This document shows, piece after piece, positions 8,776 through 19,001 of a stretch of 64,000 nucleotides of DNA (the first letter of the stretch is position 1; each line of letters starts with the position of its first letter). The position numbers were made by a program, and so were the translations under genes. Below the pieces are notes generated by a model. The model was not told the DNA's origin. It made no database searches and saw nothing but the letters and a program-made list of their open reading frames with translations. The DNA comes from Sphingomonadales bacterium (GTDB lineage Bacteria > Pseudomonadota > Alphaproteobacteria > Sphingomonadales > Sphingomonadaceae): the NCBI GenBank assembly GCA_028871475.1, contig JAGWMZ010000010.1, forward strand, positions 95,015 through 159,014, in the 5' to 3' direction.

Positions 8776-9045
8776 TCAGGGCAGCGGGATCACCCCGTCC
8801 ACGGCGCGCCACTGCGCAGGGCGCACCAGCGCGTCATGGGCAATGCGCACCGAATGGAGCGCGGCTTCGATTTCGCGCCGCCAATGATCCAGAAAGTCGA
8901 ACAAGACGGGGAAATCGGGCGCCAGATCATAGGCCTGCCAGGCATAAACCTGCAGCAGGGAAGGGGCATCGGGGCGGAAATAGAGGATTTCGGCAGTGGT
9001 CAGCCCATAGCCGCGCAACCGCAGGACCAGTCCCGGATCGCTCAT
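8776..9045 (-). CDS. usg: Usg-family protein (function unknown)
   Basis: 89-residue protein matching the Usg family first noted next to tryptophan genes in alphaproteobacteria. Diagnostic stretches are RLRGYGLTTAEILYFRPD, a central WQAYDLAPDFP and the C-terminal ALHSVRIAH. The length is normal for the family, and no function is established. Its start overlaps the stop of the upstream small gene as ATGA, so the two are translationally coupled. No tryptophan-biosynthesis gene is nearby. Confidence 0.85.
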   Translation of the reverse strand: MSDPGLVLRLRGYGLTTAEILYFRPDAPSLLQVYAWQAYDLAPDFPVLFDFLDHWRREIEAALHSVRIAHDALVRPAQWRAVDGVIPLP

Positions 9046-9221
9046 GGGGCGTGCCCCCGGTGCGTGGCGCCACGATTCTGCGGAGCCATGGCCGCGTGAT
9101 CGGCGGTGGGGCCATATTTTCTGGCCCAGGATGCGATGATGGCGCGTCTCACCTCCGGCTCGAAACTGGGGTGAGGGGTGATGTCAAAGGGGTGAAGTAA
9201 ACGCGAAAATGGCTGCGACAT
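9042..9221 (-). CDS. Small hypothetical protein upstream of usg
   Basis: 59 residues starting MSQPFSRLLHPFD; the stretch HPSFEPEVRRAIIASWA resembles a short helical motif found in small alphaproteobacterial proteins of unknown function. The start at 9221 follows a GAAAGGAGG ribosome binding site on the minus strand. The stop overlaps the usg start by 4 bp. The C-terminal third is Ala/His/Arg-rich and probably disordered. Confidence 0.6.
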   Translation of the reverse strand: MSQPFSRLLHPFDITPHPSFEPEVRRAIIASWARKYGPTADHAAMAPQNRGATHRGHAP

Positions 9222-9398
9222 GGCATGGCCTCCTTTCTGGCGTGTCGCTCCTTTCCCGGGTGCGGCCAAACGGCCGCTGGGGCAGAATTTTGGGAGAATG
9301 GCGAGTCGCGTCAAGGGGGAAGTTTTGCCTTTTGCGCATGGCAAAAACCGATGCTGGCGCGCATCCGGGGTGAGGACGAAAATTTTGCGCTCTGCCCC

Positions 9399-9427
9399 CT
9401 TGAAGCGCCACAAGGCTTTTCCTAGCT
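9399..9427 (+). promoter_or_regulatory. Candidate heat-shock (RpoH) promoter of groESL
   Basis: CTTG at 9399-9402 is followed, after 18 bp, by CCTAGCT at 9421-9427. This matches the alphaproteobacterial sigma-32 pattern CTTG-N17/18-CYTATNT at all but one position. It lies about 70 bp upstream of the groES start. Confidence 0.6.
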
Positions 9428-9435
9428 AGCGCTCG

Positions 9436-9459
9436 CCTGTCGTTGCGATGAACGACAGG
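9436..9459 (+). promoter_or_regulatory. Perfect inverted repeat in the groES leader
   Basis: CCTGTCGTT (9436-9444) and AACGACAGG (9451-9459) form perfect 9-bp arms around a 6-nt centre. It begins a few bases after the expected transcription start, the position where CIRCE lies in other groESL operons, but the sequence is not CIRCE. It could be an operator for another repressor or a 5' stabilising hairpin. Confidence 0.5.
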
Positions 9460-9495
9460 GCTATCACATCAACGTTTTGCATCTGGAGGTTATGC

Positions 9496-11492
<1,997 letters not shown>

Positions 11493-11500
11493 CGTGAGGG

Positions 11501-11524
11501 CAGGGCCGGCGCGAGCCGGCCCTG
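11501..11524 (+). terminator. Intrinsic terminator of groESL
   Basis: A perfect 10-bp GC-rich stem (CAGGGCCGGC at 11501-11510 against 11515-11524) with a GCGA tetraloop is followed by TTT, nine bases after the groEL stop codon. Confidence 0.8.
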
Positions 11525-11582
11525 TTTGCCCGCGTGGGAAGCACGGTCTTGTGGTAAAAGATACGGCATGACGCCGGGCATT

Positions 11583-11876
11583 TTATTGTCTGCCACCACG
11601 GATCGAACTGATGATCGCCGGTTGTAGATCGCCTGTTCTGCCATTCATCTCAACGGTATGTTGATTAATCAGACTGCGCCCGGCCACCTGGTTGGCAATT
11701 TCCATTTGGACGTCGAAGTGCCCGCGCGCCGTTTCGAAGTGGTTGTCGCTGCTCAGGCCGGGCGCGGCTTTCCCGGTGATGGTGTCAATCGCGACCTGCT
11801 GCGGGTTGTCATGCCTAGTAGCGGGAGAGGTCATCTGCGGCGTAGCGGCCATACAGGCCAAGAGCATGATGAACAT
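11583..11876 (-). CDS. Small putative exported protein, function unknown
   Basis: 97 residues. The ATG at 11876 follows AAAGGAAC on the minus strand, and the first 20 residues (MFIMLLACMAATPQ...) are hydrophobic with a Cys at position 8, so a secretion or short lipoprotein signal is possible. The rest is polar and mentions no known domain; it contains AIDTITGKAAPGLSSDNHF and ends in a basic GGRQ. A frame extending to 12077 lacks a ribosome binding site and overlaps an efflux-protein remnant on the other strand. Confidence 0.45.
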   Translation of the reverse strand: MFIMLLACMAATPQMTSPATRHDNPQQVAIDTITGKAAPGLSSDNHFETARGHFDVQMEIANQVAGRSLINQHTVEMNGRTGDLQPAIISSIRGGRQ

Positions 11877-11927
11877 GATCTGTTCCTTTAAATTATGATC
11901 AAAGAAGGGAGTTGAGGAAAGCCGGTC

Positions 11928-12065
11928 ATGCGGTCTGTTCCGTCTCGCCGCCTGTTGGAAACCCGCGATGGGGCGCTTGCCGCGCGCGCCGCAGCAGCCC
12001 GGGGTGCGATCGCCTCGTTCCGCGCGCTGGGCGGTGGCTGGAATGCGCCCGAAGGCGCTGGCTAA
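11928..12065 (+). pseudogene. C-terminal remnant of an RND outer-membrane factor (NodT type)
   Basis: A 45-codon frame ends in LLETRDGALAARAAA followed by FRALGGGWNAPEGAG. The closing helix with FRALGGGW is the hallmark end of NodT/OprM-type outer-membrane efflux proteins, whose full length is about 470 residues. Nothing of the rest is present upstream, where a short unrelated gene lies on the other strand. This is therefore a decayed stub, perhaps left by deletion during a rearrangement downstream of groEL. Confidence 0.5.
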
Positions 12066-12131
12066 GGCCATAGCCACCGATCAACATCATGCCGCCCTCC
12101 GGCGCTGGGGGAACTCATCCCTCCAATGCGC

Positions 12132-13178
12132 TTATGGCGCGACGCGGGGCGGCCTTGTGGTGCCGCGAACCACCAGATTGCCGGGGCAGACCAAGGCTTC
12201 ATGCGCATCGGGCACCGTGCGCAGAGCCTGAACCAGCCGCACCACCTCGCTCACCATCTGCGCGGCGGGTTGCGAATAGCTCGTCAGGGCAAAACATGGC
12301 CAGGCAGCCATCGGGACATCGTCATAGCCGGCAATGGAGATTTCGCGCCCGACATCGAGCCCGAACTCATGGCGCGCCACGGTGATTGCGGCCAGTGCCA
12401 TGGTGTCGTTGGCGCAGAAGATGGCATCGGGCCGGTCGGGGCGCAGCAGCAGGCGGCGGGTGGCCGCCATCGCGTCCTCGAAGTTGAAATGGCCACTTTC
12501 GCGCAAAGGCGGGGCAAAGCCCTGTTCGGCCAGGTAATCGGTGAAACCGGCCTCGCGCTGGGCGTTGGTCGAGCTTTCCGCCGTGCCCGCGATGAAGGCC
12601 AGCCTCTTGTGCTGGCCACCCAGCAGATGGGCAGCGATGGCGCGCGCGCCCGTCCTGTTGTCACCCACCACGCAGGAGACATCCTGCGGCGCCCCCGCCA
12701 GCGGCGAGGTGGTGCGGTTGTACAGCACGATGGGCACCTTGGCGCGGCGGCACTCCTCGGTCAGGCGCGAGGTAAGGCCGACCGAGAGCAGCACCAGCGC
12801 GTCGATGCGGTATTGCAGGATCTCGGCGATGGAAGGTTCCGCGCCGCCCTCACTGGCGGCCGAAAACAGCATGACCCGCAGATTGGCCTTTTCCAGCCTG
12901 TCGCAGAGCAGTTGCAGCGTCTGCACGAAAAAGGGGTTGGCGAGATTGCCCACGCCCACACCGATGATGTTTGACCGACCACGGATCAGTGATCGGGCGA
13001 GGGGGTTCGGGCGATAGCCCAGGCGGTCGGCCGTGGCGATGATCAGCTCACGCTTGTCCGCCGACAGGCTGGAGCCGGGGGTAAAGGCCCGCGACACCGC
13101 CGACTGCGACACGCCCGCCGCGCGGGCGACGTCATGAACCGTAACGGTGGGCGGGGCGGGCTCGCGCTCGGTGATCAT
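12132..13178 (-). CDS. LacI-family transcriptional regulator
   Basis: 348 residues. The N-terminal LacI helix-turn-helix reads VHDVARAAGVSQSAVSRAF (about 14-32), followed by the hinge YRPNPLARSL. The periplasmic-binding-protein-like effector domain follows, with DAIFCANDTMALAAI and GYDDVPMAAWPCFALTSY in their usual places. It is transcribed away from the HisD-like dehydrogenase at 13394, so it most likely represses that operon. The 215-bp AT-rich gap between them probably holds both promoters; no clear palindromic operator was recognised. Confidence 0.92.
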   Translation of the reverse strand: MITEREPAPPTVTVHDVARAAGVSQSAVSRAFTPGSSLSADKRELIIATADRLGYRPNPLARSLIRGRSNIIGVGVGNLANPFFVQTLQLLCDRLEKANLRVMLFSAASEGGAEPSIAEILQYRIDALVLLSVGLTSRLTEECRRAKVPIVLYNRTTSPLAGAPQDVSCVVGDNRTGARAIAAHLLGGQHKRLAFIAGTAESSTNAQREAGFTDYLAEQGFAPPLRESGHFNFEDAMAATRRLLLRPDRPDAIFCANDTMALAAITVARHEFGLDVGREISIAGYDDVPMAAWPCFALTSYSQPAAQMVSEVVRLVQALRTVPDAHEALVCPGNLVVRGTTRPPRVAP

Positions 13179-13393
13179 AAAGTTCTGCCTAGAGCGGCTT
13201 TACGGGCCGGTCAATGATTTCCCATCCATCGAAGGTGTTATTTTTGACTATGCATTCACTCATAGATTTCACGCGATTTATGGGTAAAAAATATATCTTC
13301 TTAGGCATTTTGCGAATCGTCATGATTATGTATTCAATGCTCGCACGTGAGTCGTGGGCAAGGCGTCTGCCTGCCCGTTGAGGGAGAGTGACG

Positions 13394-14725
13394 ATGGCGA
13401 TCTGGTTGAAGCGCGGCGCTGCCGCTGATGTGAAGGCCGAAGCGGACCGCAAGGTACGCGACATTGTGGAAGCGGCGCTGGCCGATATCGAGAAGCGGGG
13501 CGACGCGGCCCTGCGCGAAATGAGCATCAAGTTTGATGGTTGGGATCGCGAGGATTATCGCTTGAGCCAGGCCGAGATTGACGCGGCAGTGGAGAGCCTG
13601 AGCCCGCAGGAGCGCAAGGACATTGAATTCGCACAGACCCAGGTGCGCAATTTCGCGCAGATCCAGCGTGACAGCGTGAAGGATGTCGAGGTCGAGACAC
13701 TGCCGGGCGTGGTGCTGGGCCACAAGAACCTGCCGGTGAATGCCGCGGGTTGCTATGTGCCGGGCGGCAAATATCCGCTGCTGGCCTCGGCGCATATGTC
13801 GGTCATCACCGCCAAGGTGGCGGGCGTGAAGCGTGTCATCACCTGCGCGCCCCCGTTCCAGGGCAAGCCGGCGCGCGCCATTGTGGCAGCGCAGGCCATG
13901 GCCGGGGCCGATGCGATCTATGCGCTGGGCGGCATTCAGGCGATTGGCGCCATGGCGATCGGCACCGAGACGATCGATCCGGTCGATATTCTGGTCGGCC
14001 CGGGCAACGCCTTCGTGGCCGAGGCCAAACGCCAGCTGTTCGGCCGCGTCGGCATTGATCTGTTTGCCGGCCCCACCGAAACGCTGATCATTGCCGACGA
14101 GATCGGCTGCGACCCGGAAATGGCCGCGACCGATATTCTGGGCCAGGTCGAGCACGGACCCGACAGCCCCGGCGTGCTGCTGACGAACAGTGAGGCCTTG
14201 GCCCGCGCGACGATGCAGGAGATCGATCGCCTGCTAGACATTCTGCCCACGGCCGACCATGCTCGCAAGGCATGGGAAACCTATGGCGAGGTGATCGTGG
14301 CTGAAAGCTATGAGGAGATGGTGAAGGTCGCCGACCAGATCGCCAGCGAGCATGTGCAGGTGATGACGCGCGACCCCGATTATTTCCTGAAGACCATGAC
14401 CAATTACGGCGCCCTGTTTCTGGGCAACCGCACCAATGTGTCTTTTGGCGACAAGGTGATTGGCACCAACCACACTTTGCCCACGAAAAAGGCGGCGCGC
14501 TACACGGGCGGTCTGTGGGTCGGCAAGTTCCTCAAGACCTGCACCTATCAGCGTGTCACCACCGACGAGGCCAGCGCGCTGATCGGCGAATATTGCAGCC
14601 GTCTATGCGCTCTTGAGGGTTTTGCCGGGCATGGTGAGCAGGCCAACATCCGTGTGCGCCGTTTTGGCGGTCGCGATGTGCCTTATGCAGGGCAGGTCGA
14701 GCCGTCTGAACTGACGGTGGCATAA
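13394..14725 (+). CDS. HisD-family dehydrogenase (sulfopropanediol dehydrogenase HpsN-like)
   Basis: 443 residues of the histidinol dehydrogenase fold: an NAD- and zinc-dependent double oxidation of an alcohol to a carboxylate. The Gln and His of [11 protein letters not shown], the Glu-His of [10 protein letters not shown] and the late His of EGFAGHGEQ correspond to the zinc and catalytic positions of the family. The early sequence [15 protein letters not shown] and the short insert pattern fit the HpsN branch, which acts on 2,3-dihydroxypropane-1-sulfonate, better than biosynthetic HisD; no his genes are nearby. The ATG at 13394 follows GGGAG with good spacing. The stop overlaps the next SDR start as TAATG. 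Confidence 0.85.
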   Translation: MAIWLKRGAAADVKAEADRKVRDIVEAALADIEKRGDAALREMSIKFDGWDREDYRLSQAEIDAAVESLSPQERKDIEFAQTQVRNFAQIQRDSVKDVEVETLPGVVLGHKNLPVNAAGCYVPGGKYPLLASAHMSVITAKVAGVKRVITCAPPFQGKPARAIVAAQAMAGADAIYALGGIQAIGAMAIGTETIDPVDILVGPGNAFVAEAKRQLFGRVGIDLFAGPTETLIIADEIGCDPEMAATDILGQVEHGPDSPGVLLTNSEALARATMQEIDRLLDILPTADHARKAWETYGEVIVAESYEEMVKVADQIASEHVQVMTRDPDYFLKTMTNYGALFLGNRTNVSFGDKVIGTNHTLPTKKAARYTGGLWVGKFLKTCTYQRVTTDEASALIGEYCSRLCALEGFAGHGEQANIRVRRFGGRDVPYAGQVEPSELTVA

Positions 14726-15492
14726 TGGGCACGCTGCCACAAACGCCGGCCTTCCGGCTTGACGGGCAGCGCGCGCTGGTGACCGGGGCGGGGCGGGGCA
14801 TCGGCCTCGCCGCCGCCGCCGCTCTGGCACAGGCGGGCGCGCAGGTAACCCTGGCCGCCCGCACCGCGCGCGAGATCGAGGAGGGCGCCGCCGCCATCAT
14901 CGCGGCCGGCGGGCAGGCGCAGGCTGCCGTGCTCGATGTCAGCGACATGGTGGCGGTTGCGGCGTTCTTCGCGGGGCGCCCGGCGTTTCACACGCTGGTC
15001 AACAATGCGGGCACCAACCGTCCCATGCCCCTGTGGGAGGTGAGCGAGGCCGATTATGACGCGGTGCTCGATCTCAACGTCAAAAGCGCCTTTTTCGTCG
15101 CGCAGGGCGCCGCCAAGGCGATGATCGGCGAGGGGATCAGGGGTAGCCTGATCCATATGGGGTCGCAGATGGGCCATGTCGGCGGATCGAAGCGTTCGCT
15201 CTATTGTGCGTCGAAATGGGCGATCGAGGGGATGAACAAGGCCTTTGCGCTGGATCTTGCGCCCCATGGTATTCGCTCCAACACCATCGCGCCCACTTTC
15301 ATCGAAACCCCGCTGACCAGGCCCTATTTCGAGGATGAGGCTTTCCGTGCCGGCGTGCTGGCCAAGATCAAGCTGGGCCGTATCGGCACAGTGGAGGATC
15401 TGATGGGGCCGGTGGTGTTTCTGGCGAGCGAAGCCTCCGCCCTGATCACTGGCACCAGCATCATCGTTGACGGCGGCTGGACCGCGGATTGA
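14725..15492 (+). CDS. Short-chain dehydrogenase, coupled to the HisD-like gene
   Basis: 255-residue classical SDR with GAGRGIGLAAA near residue 20, NNAGTNRPMPLW near 93 and the catalytic YCASKWA near 158. Its ATG shares a base with the upstream stop, so translation is coupled. It ends in the common SITGTxxxVDGGW-type tail (ALITGTSIIVDGGWTAD). Alongside the HisD/HpsN-like enzyme it could interconvert stereoisomers or oxidise a related polyol; the LacI regulator is the expected controller. Confidence 0.9.
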   Translation: MGTLPQTPAFRLDGQRALVTGAGRGIGLAAAAALAQAGAQVTLAARTAREIEEGAAAIIAAGGQAQAAVLDVSDMVAVAAFFAGRPAFHTLVNNAGTNRPMPLWEVSEADYDAVLDLNVKSAFFVAQGAAKAMIGEGIRGSLIHMGSQMGHVGGSKRSLYCASKWAIEGMNKAFALDLAPHGIRSNTIAPTFIETPLTRPYFEDEAFRAGVLAKIKLGRIGTVEDLMGPVVFLASEASALITGTSIIVDGGWTAD

Positions 15493-15496
15493 CGGC

Positions 15497-15532
15497 AAAG
15501 GGGGCTGACGCAAAACCCGCGCAGGCCCCTTT
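15497..15532 (+). terminator. Hairpin terminator after the SDR gene
   Basis: AAAGGGG at 15497-15503 pairs with CCCCTTT at 15526-15532, four bases after the SDR stop codon. The loop is long (about 22 nt) and only two T residues follow directly, so the terminator is probable rather than certain. Confidence 0.5.
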
Positions 15533-15769
15533 GTTCATGGGGCGTGCCGTCAGATGGGCCCGTTGAAACGGCGGAACGTGCCTTCGAGCATGACCGCATC
15601 GCAGCACGGGTCGCCGTGCCGCAATTCCGATCACATCCTTGCCTTGCGACGAGCCTCGTTCCTGATACGTCAGCGGCACCTTGACACCTCATAAAGCATC
15701 AGGCCCGTAGCGTGGCTATGCGGCTATGAGGGCGAGATATCGTCCCACCCTCATAAGGAGCAGCTCTCA

Positions 15770-17494
15770 TCAGTTGGAACGGATGACAATTGCGCCTTTG
15801 TAGCTGCCTGGTTTGAGAGGAACTGGTCTGCCATTGACGGTCAGTGTGAGCTTCCCTTCAAGCGGTTCCAGTCGGGCACCGGGCGCGAGTGTCAGTGCGG
15901 TGAGGTAGGACGTGCCCGCCACCACCCAGCGCGAGGTCGGATCGAGCGTAATCGTCACCCCCTTGCCGACCGGCGCCGGTGTGTTGGTGACATGCCCGAT
16001 CTCCTTGTAGGTTGCTCGTCTGGGAGCCTCGCCGCGGGCAGGGGCAGCGGTGGAACTCGTGACGCGACCGGTCAGGCTCGCTCCTTCCAGGTGCAGGACG
16101 ATGGCGCTGTCCTTGGCGCGGGCGTTGTAGATATCACCGATCAGCGCCGTGTCGCGCAGCGTGGCGACAACGTCGGGGGCAGGCGCGGGGCCCTGCTTTT
16201 CGGGATTATCGGCAGAAGGCCCCATGCCCGGTGGCAGCGCGGTCATGCCCTCGGGGATGCGCCCGGCCATCATGGCCACCATGAAGGGATCGTCATTGTC
16301 CATCGATTGAAGGAGCACGCCATTGCCGGCATGCACCTGCGCGTGGTCAATGATGATGCTCGTGCCGATACCCTTGACCTCGATCGCCGTGCTGGCCGTC
16401 TCCATCACCGAGCCCTTGTCGATCACCAACTGCCCGCCGCCGGCGCCTGAATGCATCATCACGCCATAGCGCCCGGATTGCACACGGGTGCCTTCGGAAA
16501 AGATCACGCTGCCCTGCGCCGCCATGATGCAGCCGATGTCGGCGGCGCGGATGATGGTGTGGGTGAAGGTGTCGATGCTGTCGCCGATCGAATAGCAGCC
16601 ATAGCCGCTTTCCACCGTCTCGATCAGGCTGTCGTTGACGAACATGCGCACGCGGGTGTTGTCATCGGTGGAAACCGCGCCCCAGCCCTGCGCGCGAATG
16701 TGCGAGCGATTGTAGTAAACCGTGCCGTAGTCGACGAGGTTGGTGGCGCGCACATTGCCCGACAGGCCGAGCATCCACGGCACTTCCATCATCCGCCCCA
16801 CGTCCACCGTGAACTTGTAGTCGGCCGGCAGCGTGCCGTTGAGCACCTCGATCTCGGCGTCGTTGACATGGACGGTGGCATGGCCGCCCACGAAGAGCGC
16901 GGTGCGTATCGCGCCGCGTGTGCGGATGACCGGGCGCTCGATGGTCAGATCGGTGTCGCCCTTGGCGGTGATCCCCGCGCCAAAGCCTGCAAAGTCATTG
17001 CCGCCATTACCGGTGAGATCGATGATCGGATGGTCGATACGATAGGCGCCCTTGCCCGTCACGACGATGCCGTTGAAACGCTCGCCCTGCGAAGTGATGA
17101 CCGGATTGGCCAGCACGCCTTGGTCAAAAGTGGATTGGCCCAGAAGCGCGGCCTCCACCGATTTGGCCGGCACCATCGTGCCATTCTCGATATAGGCGGC
17201 GGCGCGGAAATGGTGCTCGGGCAGGTCATGATATTTGACGGGAATGTCATCGGTGACGCTGAGCACCACCTGGCCGGTGTAATGGCCGGGGACCAGATCG
17301 CGCTCGATCCCGTCAACCGTCAGGGTGACGAGCTTGCCGGCGATGGCTGCGGGGATCCGGTCGGGCGCAATGGTGAGGTCTGTGTAGCGTGTCGTGGTTG
17401 CGAGCAAGGCTGGCGCGGTTTCGGCATGGGCTGGCATGGCCGCCAGAGGGAGCAGCGAAGCGCTCAGCAATGCGCGCAGGATCGTGTGGGTCAT
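15770..17494 (-). CDS. Secreted right-handed beta-helix protein, paralogue 1
   Basis: 574 residues from the Met at 17494. A typical Sec signal peptide runs to PAHA (about residue 23). The body is dominated by short repeating beta-strand turns of parallel beta-helix type, with Asn/Gly/Val ladders such as SHIRAQGWGAVSTDDNTRV. There is no autotransporter barrel and no recognisable catalytic motif. It shares the landmarks NDFxGxGAG and GWGA[VL]STD with the neighbouring gene, so the two are paralogues. Start choice is uncertain: GGA lies nine bases before 17494, and the Met at 17512 is an alternative. It is the last gene of a three-gene run behind a TonB receptor, suggesting a polysaccharide- or surface-related role. 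Confidence 0.7.
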   Translation of the reverse strand: MTHTILRALLSASLLPLAAMPAHAETAPALLATTTRYTDLTIAPDRIPAAIAGKLVTLTVDGIERDLVPGHYTGQVVLSVTDDIPVKYHDLPEHHFRAAAYIENGTMVPAKSVEAALLGQSTFDQGVLANPVITSQGERFNGIVVTGKGAYRIDHPIIDLTGNGGNDFAGFGAGITAKGDTDLTIERPVIRTRGAIRTALFVGGHATVHVNDAEIEVLNGTLPADYKFTVDVGRMMEVPWMLGLSGNVRATNLVDYGTVYYNRSHIRAQGWGAVSTDDNTRVRMFVNDSLIETVESGYGCYSIGDSIDTFTHTIIRAADIGCIMAAQGSVIFSEGTRVQSGRYGVMMHSGAGGGQLVIDKGSVMETASTAIEVKGIGTSIIIDHAQVHAGNGVLLQSMDNDDPFMVAMMAGRIPEGMTALPPGMGPSADNPEKQGPAPAPDVVATLRDTALIGDIYNARAKDSAIVLHLEGASLTGRVTSSTAAPARGEAPRRATYKEIGHVTNTPAPVGKGVTITLDPTSRWVVAGTSYLTALTLAPGARLEPLEGKLTLTVNGRPVPLKPGSYKGAIVIRSN

Positions 17495-17529
17495 AGGTCT
17501 GGGTCCGTTCATGGGATGGGGCTTGCAGT

Positions 17530-18942
17530 TCAGGACGTGGTGACGAGGAGGGTGCCGCCAGAGGCCAGCGGGTAAGTTCCGGGCGTGATGGCGCTGCTCT
17601 GGGCCGTGGCCGCGACCTTGACACCTGCCGGCGCGTCGATGGTCTGCAACGGCAGACCGGCGCCCAGGACGATCTGAGAGTCCGCCGTGGCGTGCCAATG
17701 ACTCGCCTGATCCGCCTGCAGCACGACATGGTGCAGCGCTCCGGCCAGTCGGGCTCCCTCCAGTTTGAGAGTGAGCGTGCGATCCTTGTCCTGGCTTTCG
17801 ATCGCGCCGCTCAGGTCGACCTTTCGCAGCGTCAGAGTGACGCCGGGGACGGTGGCGCCATGGGTCTGCGTCGCATTGGCATCCTCATTCTTGCGCAGCA
17901 GCAGCAACTGGCCAGTGGCGCTGGCGATCTTGCCGCCCTCGACCGTGATGCGCGCGTTGGCGCTCTTGATCAGCAGCGCCGGACCATCGCTGCTCAGCGA
18001 TGTATCGACGAGATTGAGGATGGCGACTTCCTGCGGGTTGCCCATGACGGAATGGATCATCACCCCATTGCGCTGGGCATGGGCCGTTACGGCGTTGAGG
18101 TCGATGCGCGCCGCCCCTGCGATGATGGCCGCTTCGCCGCCGCTCTCCACTGTGGTGCGATTGAGCACCACATGGGCACCGAAATCGGCATAGGCGCCGT
18201 AACCACGACGATGGACGATGATGGTGCAGTCATTGGCCTCGGCATAAAGCCGCGTTCCGGCAGCATCGGTGGAAAGCGCCCCCCAGCCATCGGATTCGAT
18301 GGTCGTGCGGTAAAGGTAGCTGCGCGAATCGCTCATCGCCAGGAAGGTCCGCGCATCGCCATCGAGCCCGAGCGGGGGCGGCGGCTCCATCATACCCGGG
18401 CCGATATGGCGCACGTACCCCTTGGGCAGGGGGCCGCCATGGGTGACCAGATGCGAGTCATAGACGCGCAGCGTGGCCCCCTCGGCCGCGACCAGGGCCG
18501 CGGCGGTGGCGCCCCTGGTGTCGATATCGGCATGGTCGACAGCCATGGCGGCGCCATCGCGCACCAGCGCCCCCGCGCCAATGCCAAGGAAGTCATTGCG
18601 GCCCATGCCGACAAGGTGGATGGTGGCGTCCTTCAGACTGAAAACGCTGCGCCCACCGCTGACGAAGACACCGTTGAGCCCGTCGCGTCGTGTGTTGACA
18701 TGAAGGCCGTGGCTGAAGGTGGCGCCCAGCACAGGGCCGGGCTGGCCTTTTACCAGTCTGCCATCGCGCACTTCGACCACTGTGTCGTAATGAGTGTCGG
18801 CCATCGAGGGCATGGCGGGCGGAGCGCCGGGTCCGCCAGGGCTTGACGCGGAACTCCCGGCGGGCTGGGCCTGCAGCGCCGGGGATAGCAGCAGGGGGCT
18901 GGCACTCAGCCAGGCGAGTGCCAGTCGGTGGTATCGGTTCAT
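17530..18942 (-). CDS. Secreted right-handed beta-helix protein, paralogue 2
   Basis: 470 residues. The start at 18942 follows GGAG at nine bases; a signal peptide ends near SPALQA (about 25), followed by a Ser/Gly/Pro linker. The remainder is a series of beta-helix-like coils (VYDSHLVTHGG, LNRTTVESGGEAAIIAGAA) without known catalytic residues. It shares NDFLGIGAG and GWGALSTD with the downstream paralogue and is about 100 residues shorter. It begins 59 bp after the TonB receptor stop and ends 35 bp before paralogue 1, so all three are probably one operon. Confidence 0.75.
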   Translation of the reverse strand: MNRYHRLALAWLSASPLLLSPALQAQPAGSSASSPGGPGAPPAMPSMADTHYDTVVEVRDGRLVKGQPGPVLGATFSHGLHVNTRRDGLNGVFVSGGRSVFSLKDATIHLVGMGRNDFLGIGAGALVRDGAAMAVDHADIDTRGATAAALVAAEGATLRVYDSHLVTHGGPLPKGYVRHIGPGMMEPPPPLGLDGDARTFLAMSDSRSYLYRTTIESDGWGALSTDAAGTRLYAEANDCTIIVHRRGYGAYADFGAHVVLNRTTVESGGEAAIIAGAARIDLNAVTAHAQRNGVMIHSVMGNPQEVAILNLVDTSLSSDGPALLIKSANARITVEGGKIASATGQLLLLRKNEDANATQTHGATVPGVTLTLRKVDLSGAIESQDKDRTLTLKLEGARLAGALHHVVLQADQASHWHATADSQIVLGAGLPLQTIDAPAGVKVAATAQSSAITPGTYPLASGGTLLVTTS

Positions 18943-19001
18943 GTCGATGCACTCCATCGATCGGTAGGAAGCGCCCCGCCGCGGCGGGGCGCGGGGGCAG
19001 A

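Noticed and set aside
9426..9452. CIRCE element upstream of groES
   Set aside because: CTAGCGCTC resembles a left half-site but no matching right half lies nine bases away.
16451..17575. 374-codon plus-strand frame
   Set aside because: Antisense to the beta-helix gene; His/Asp/Arg-rich, no domain.
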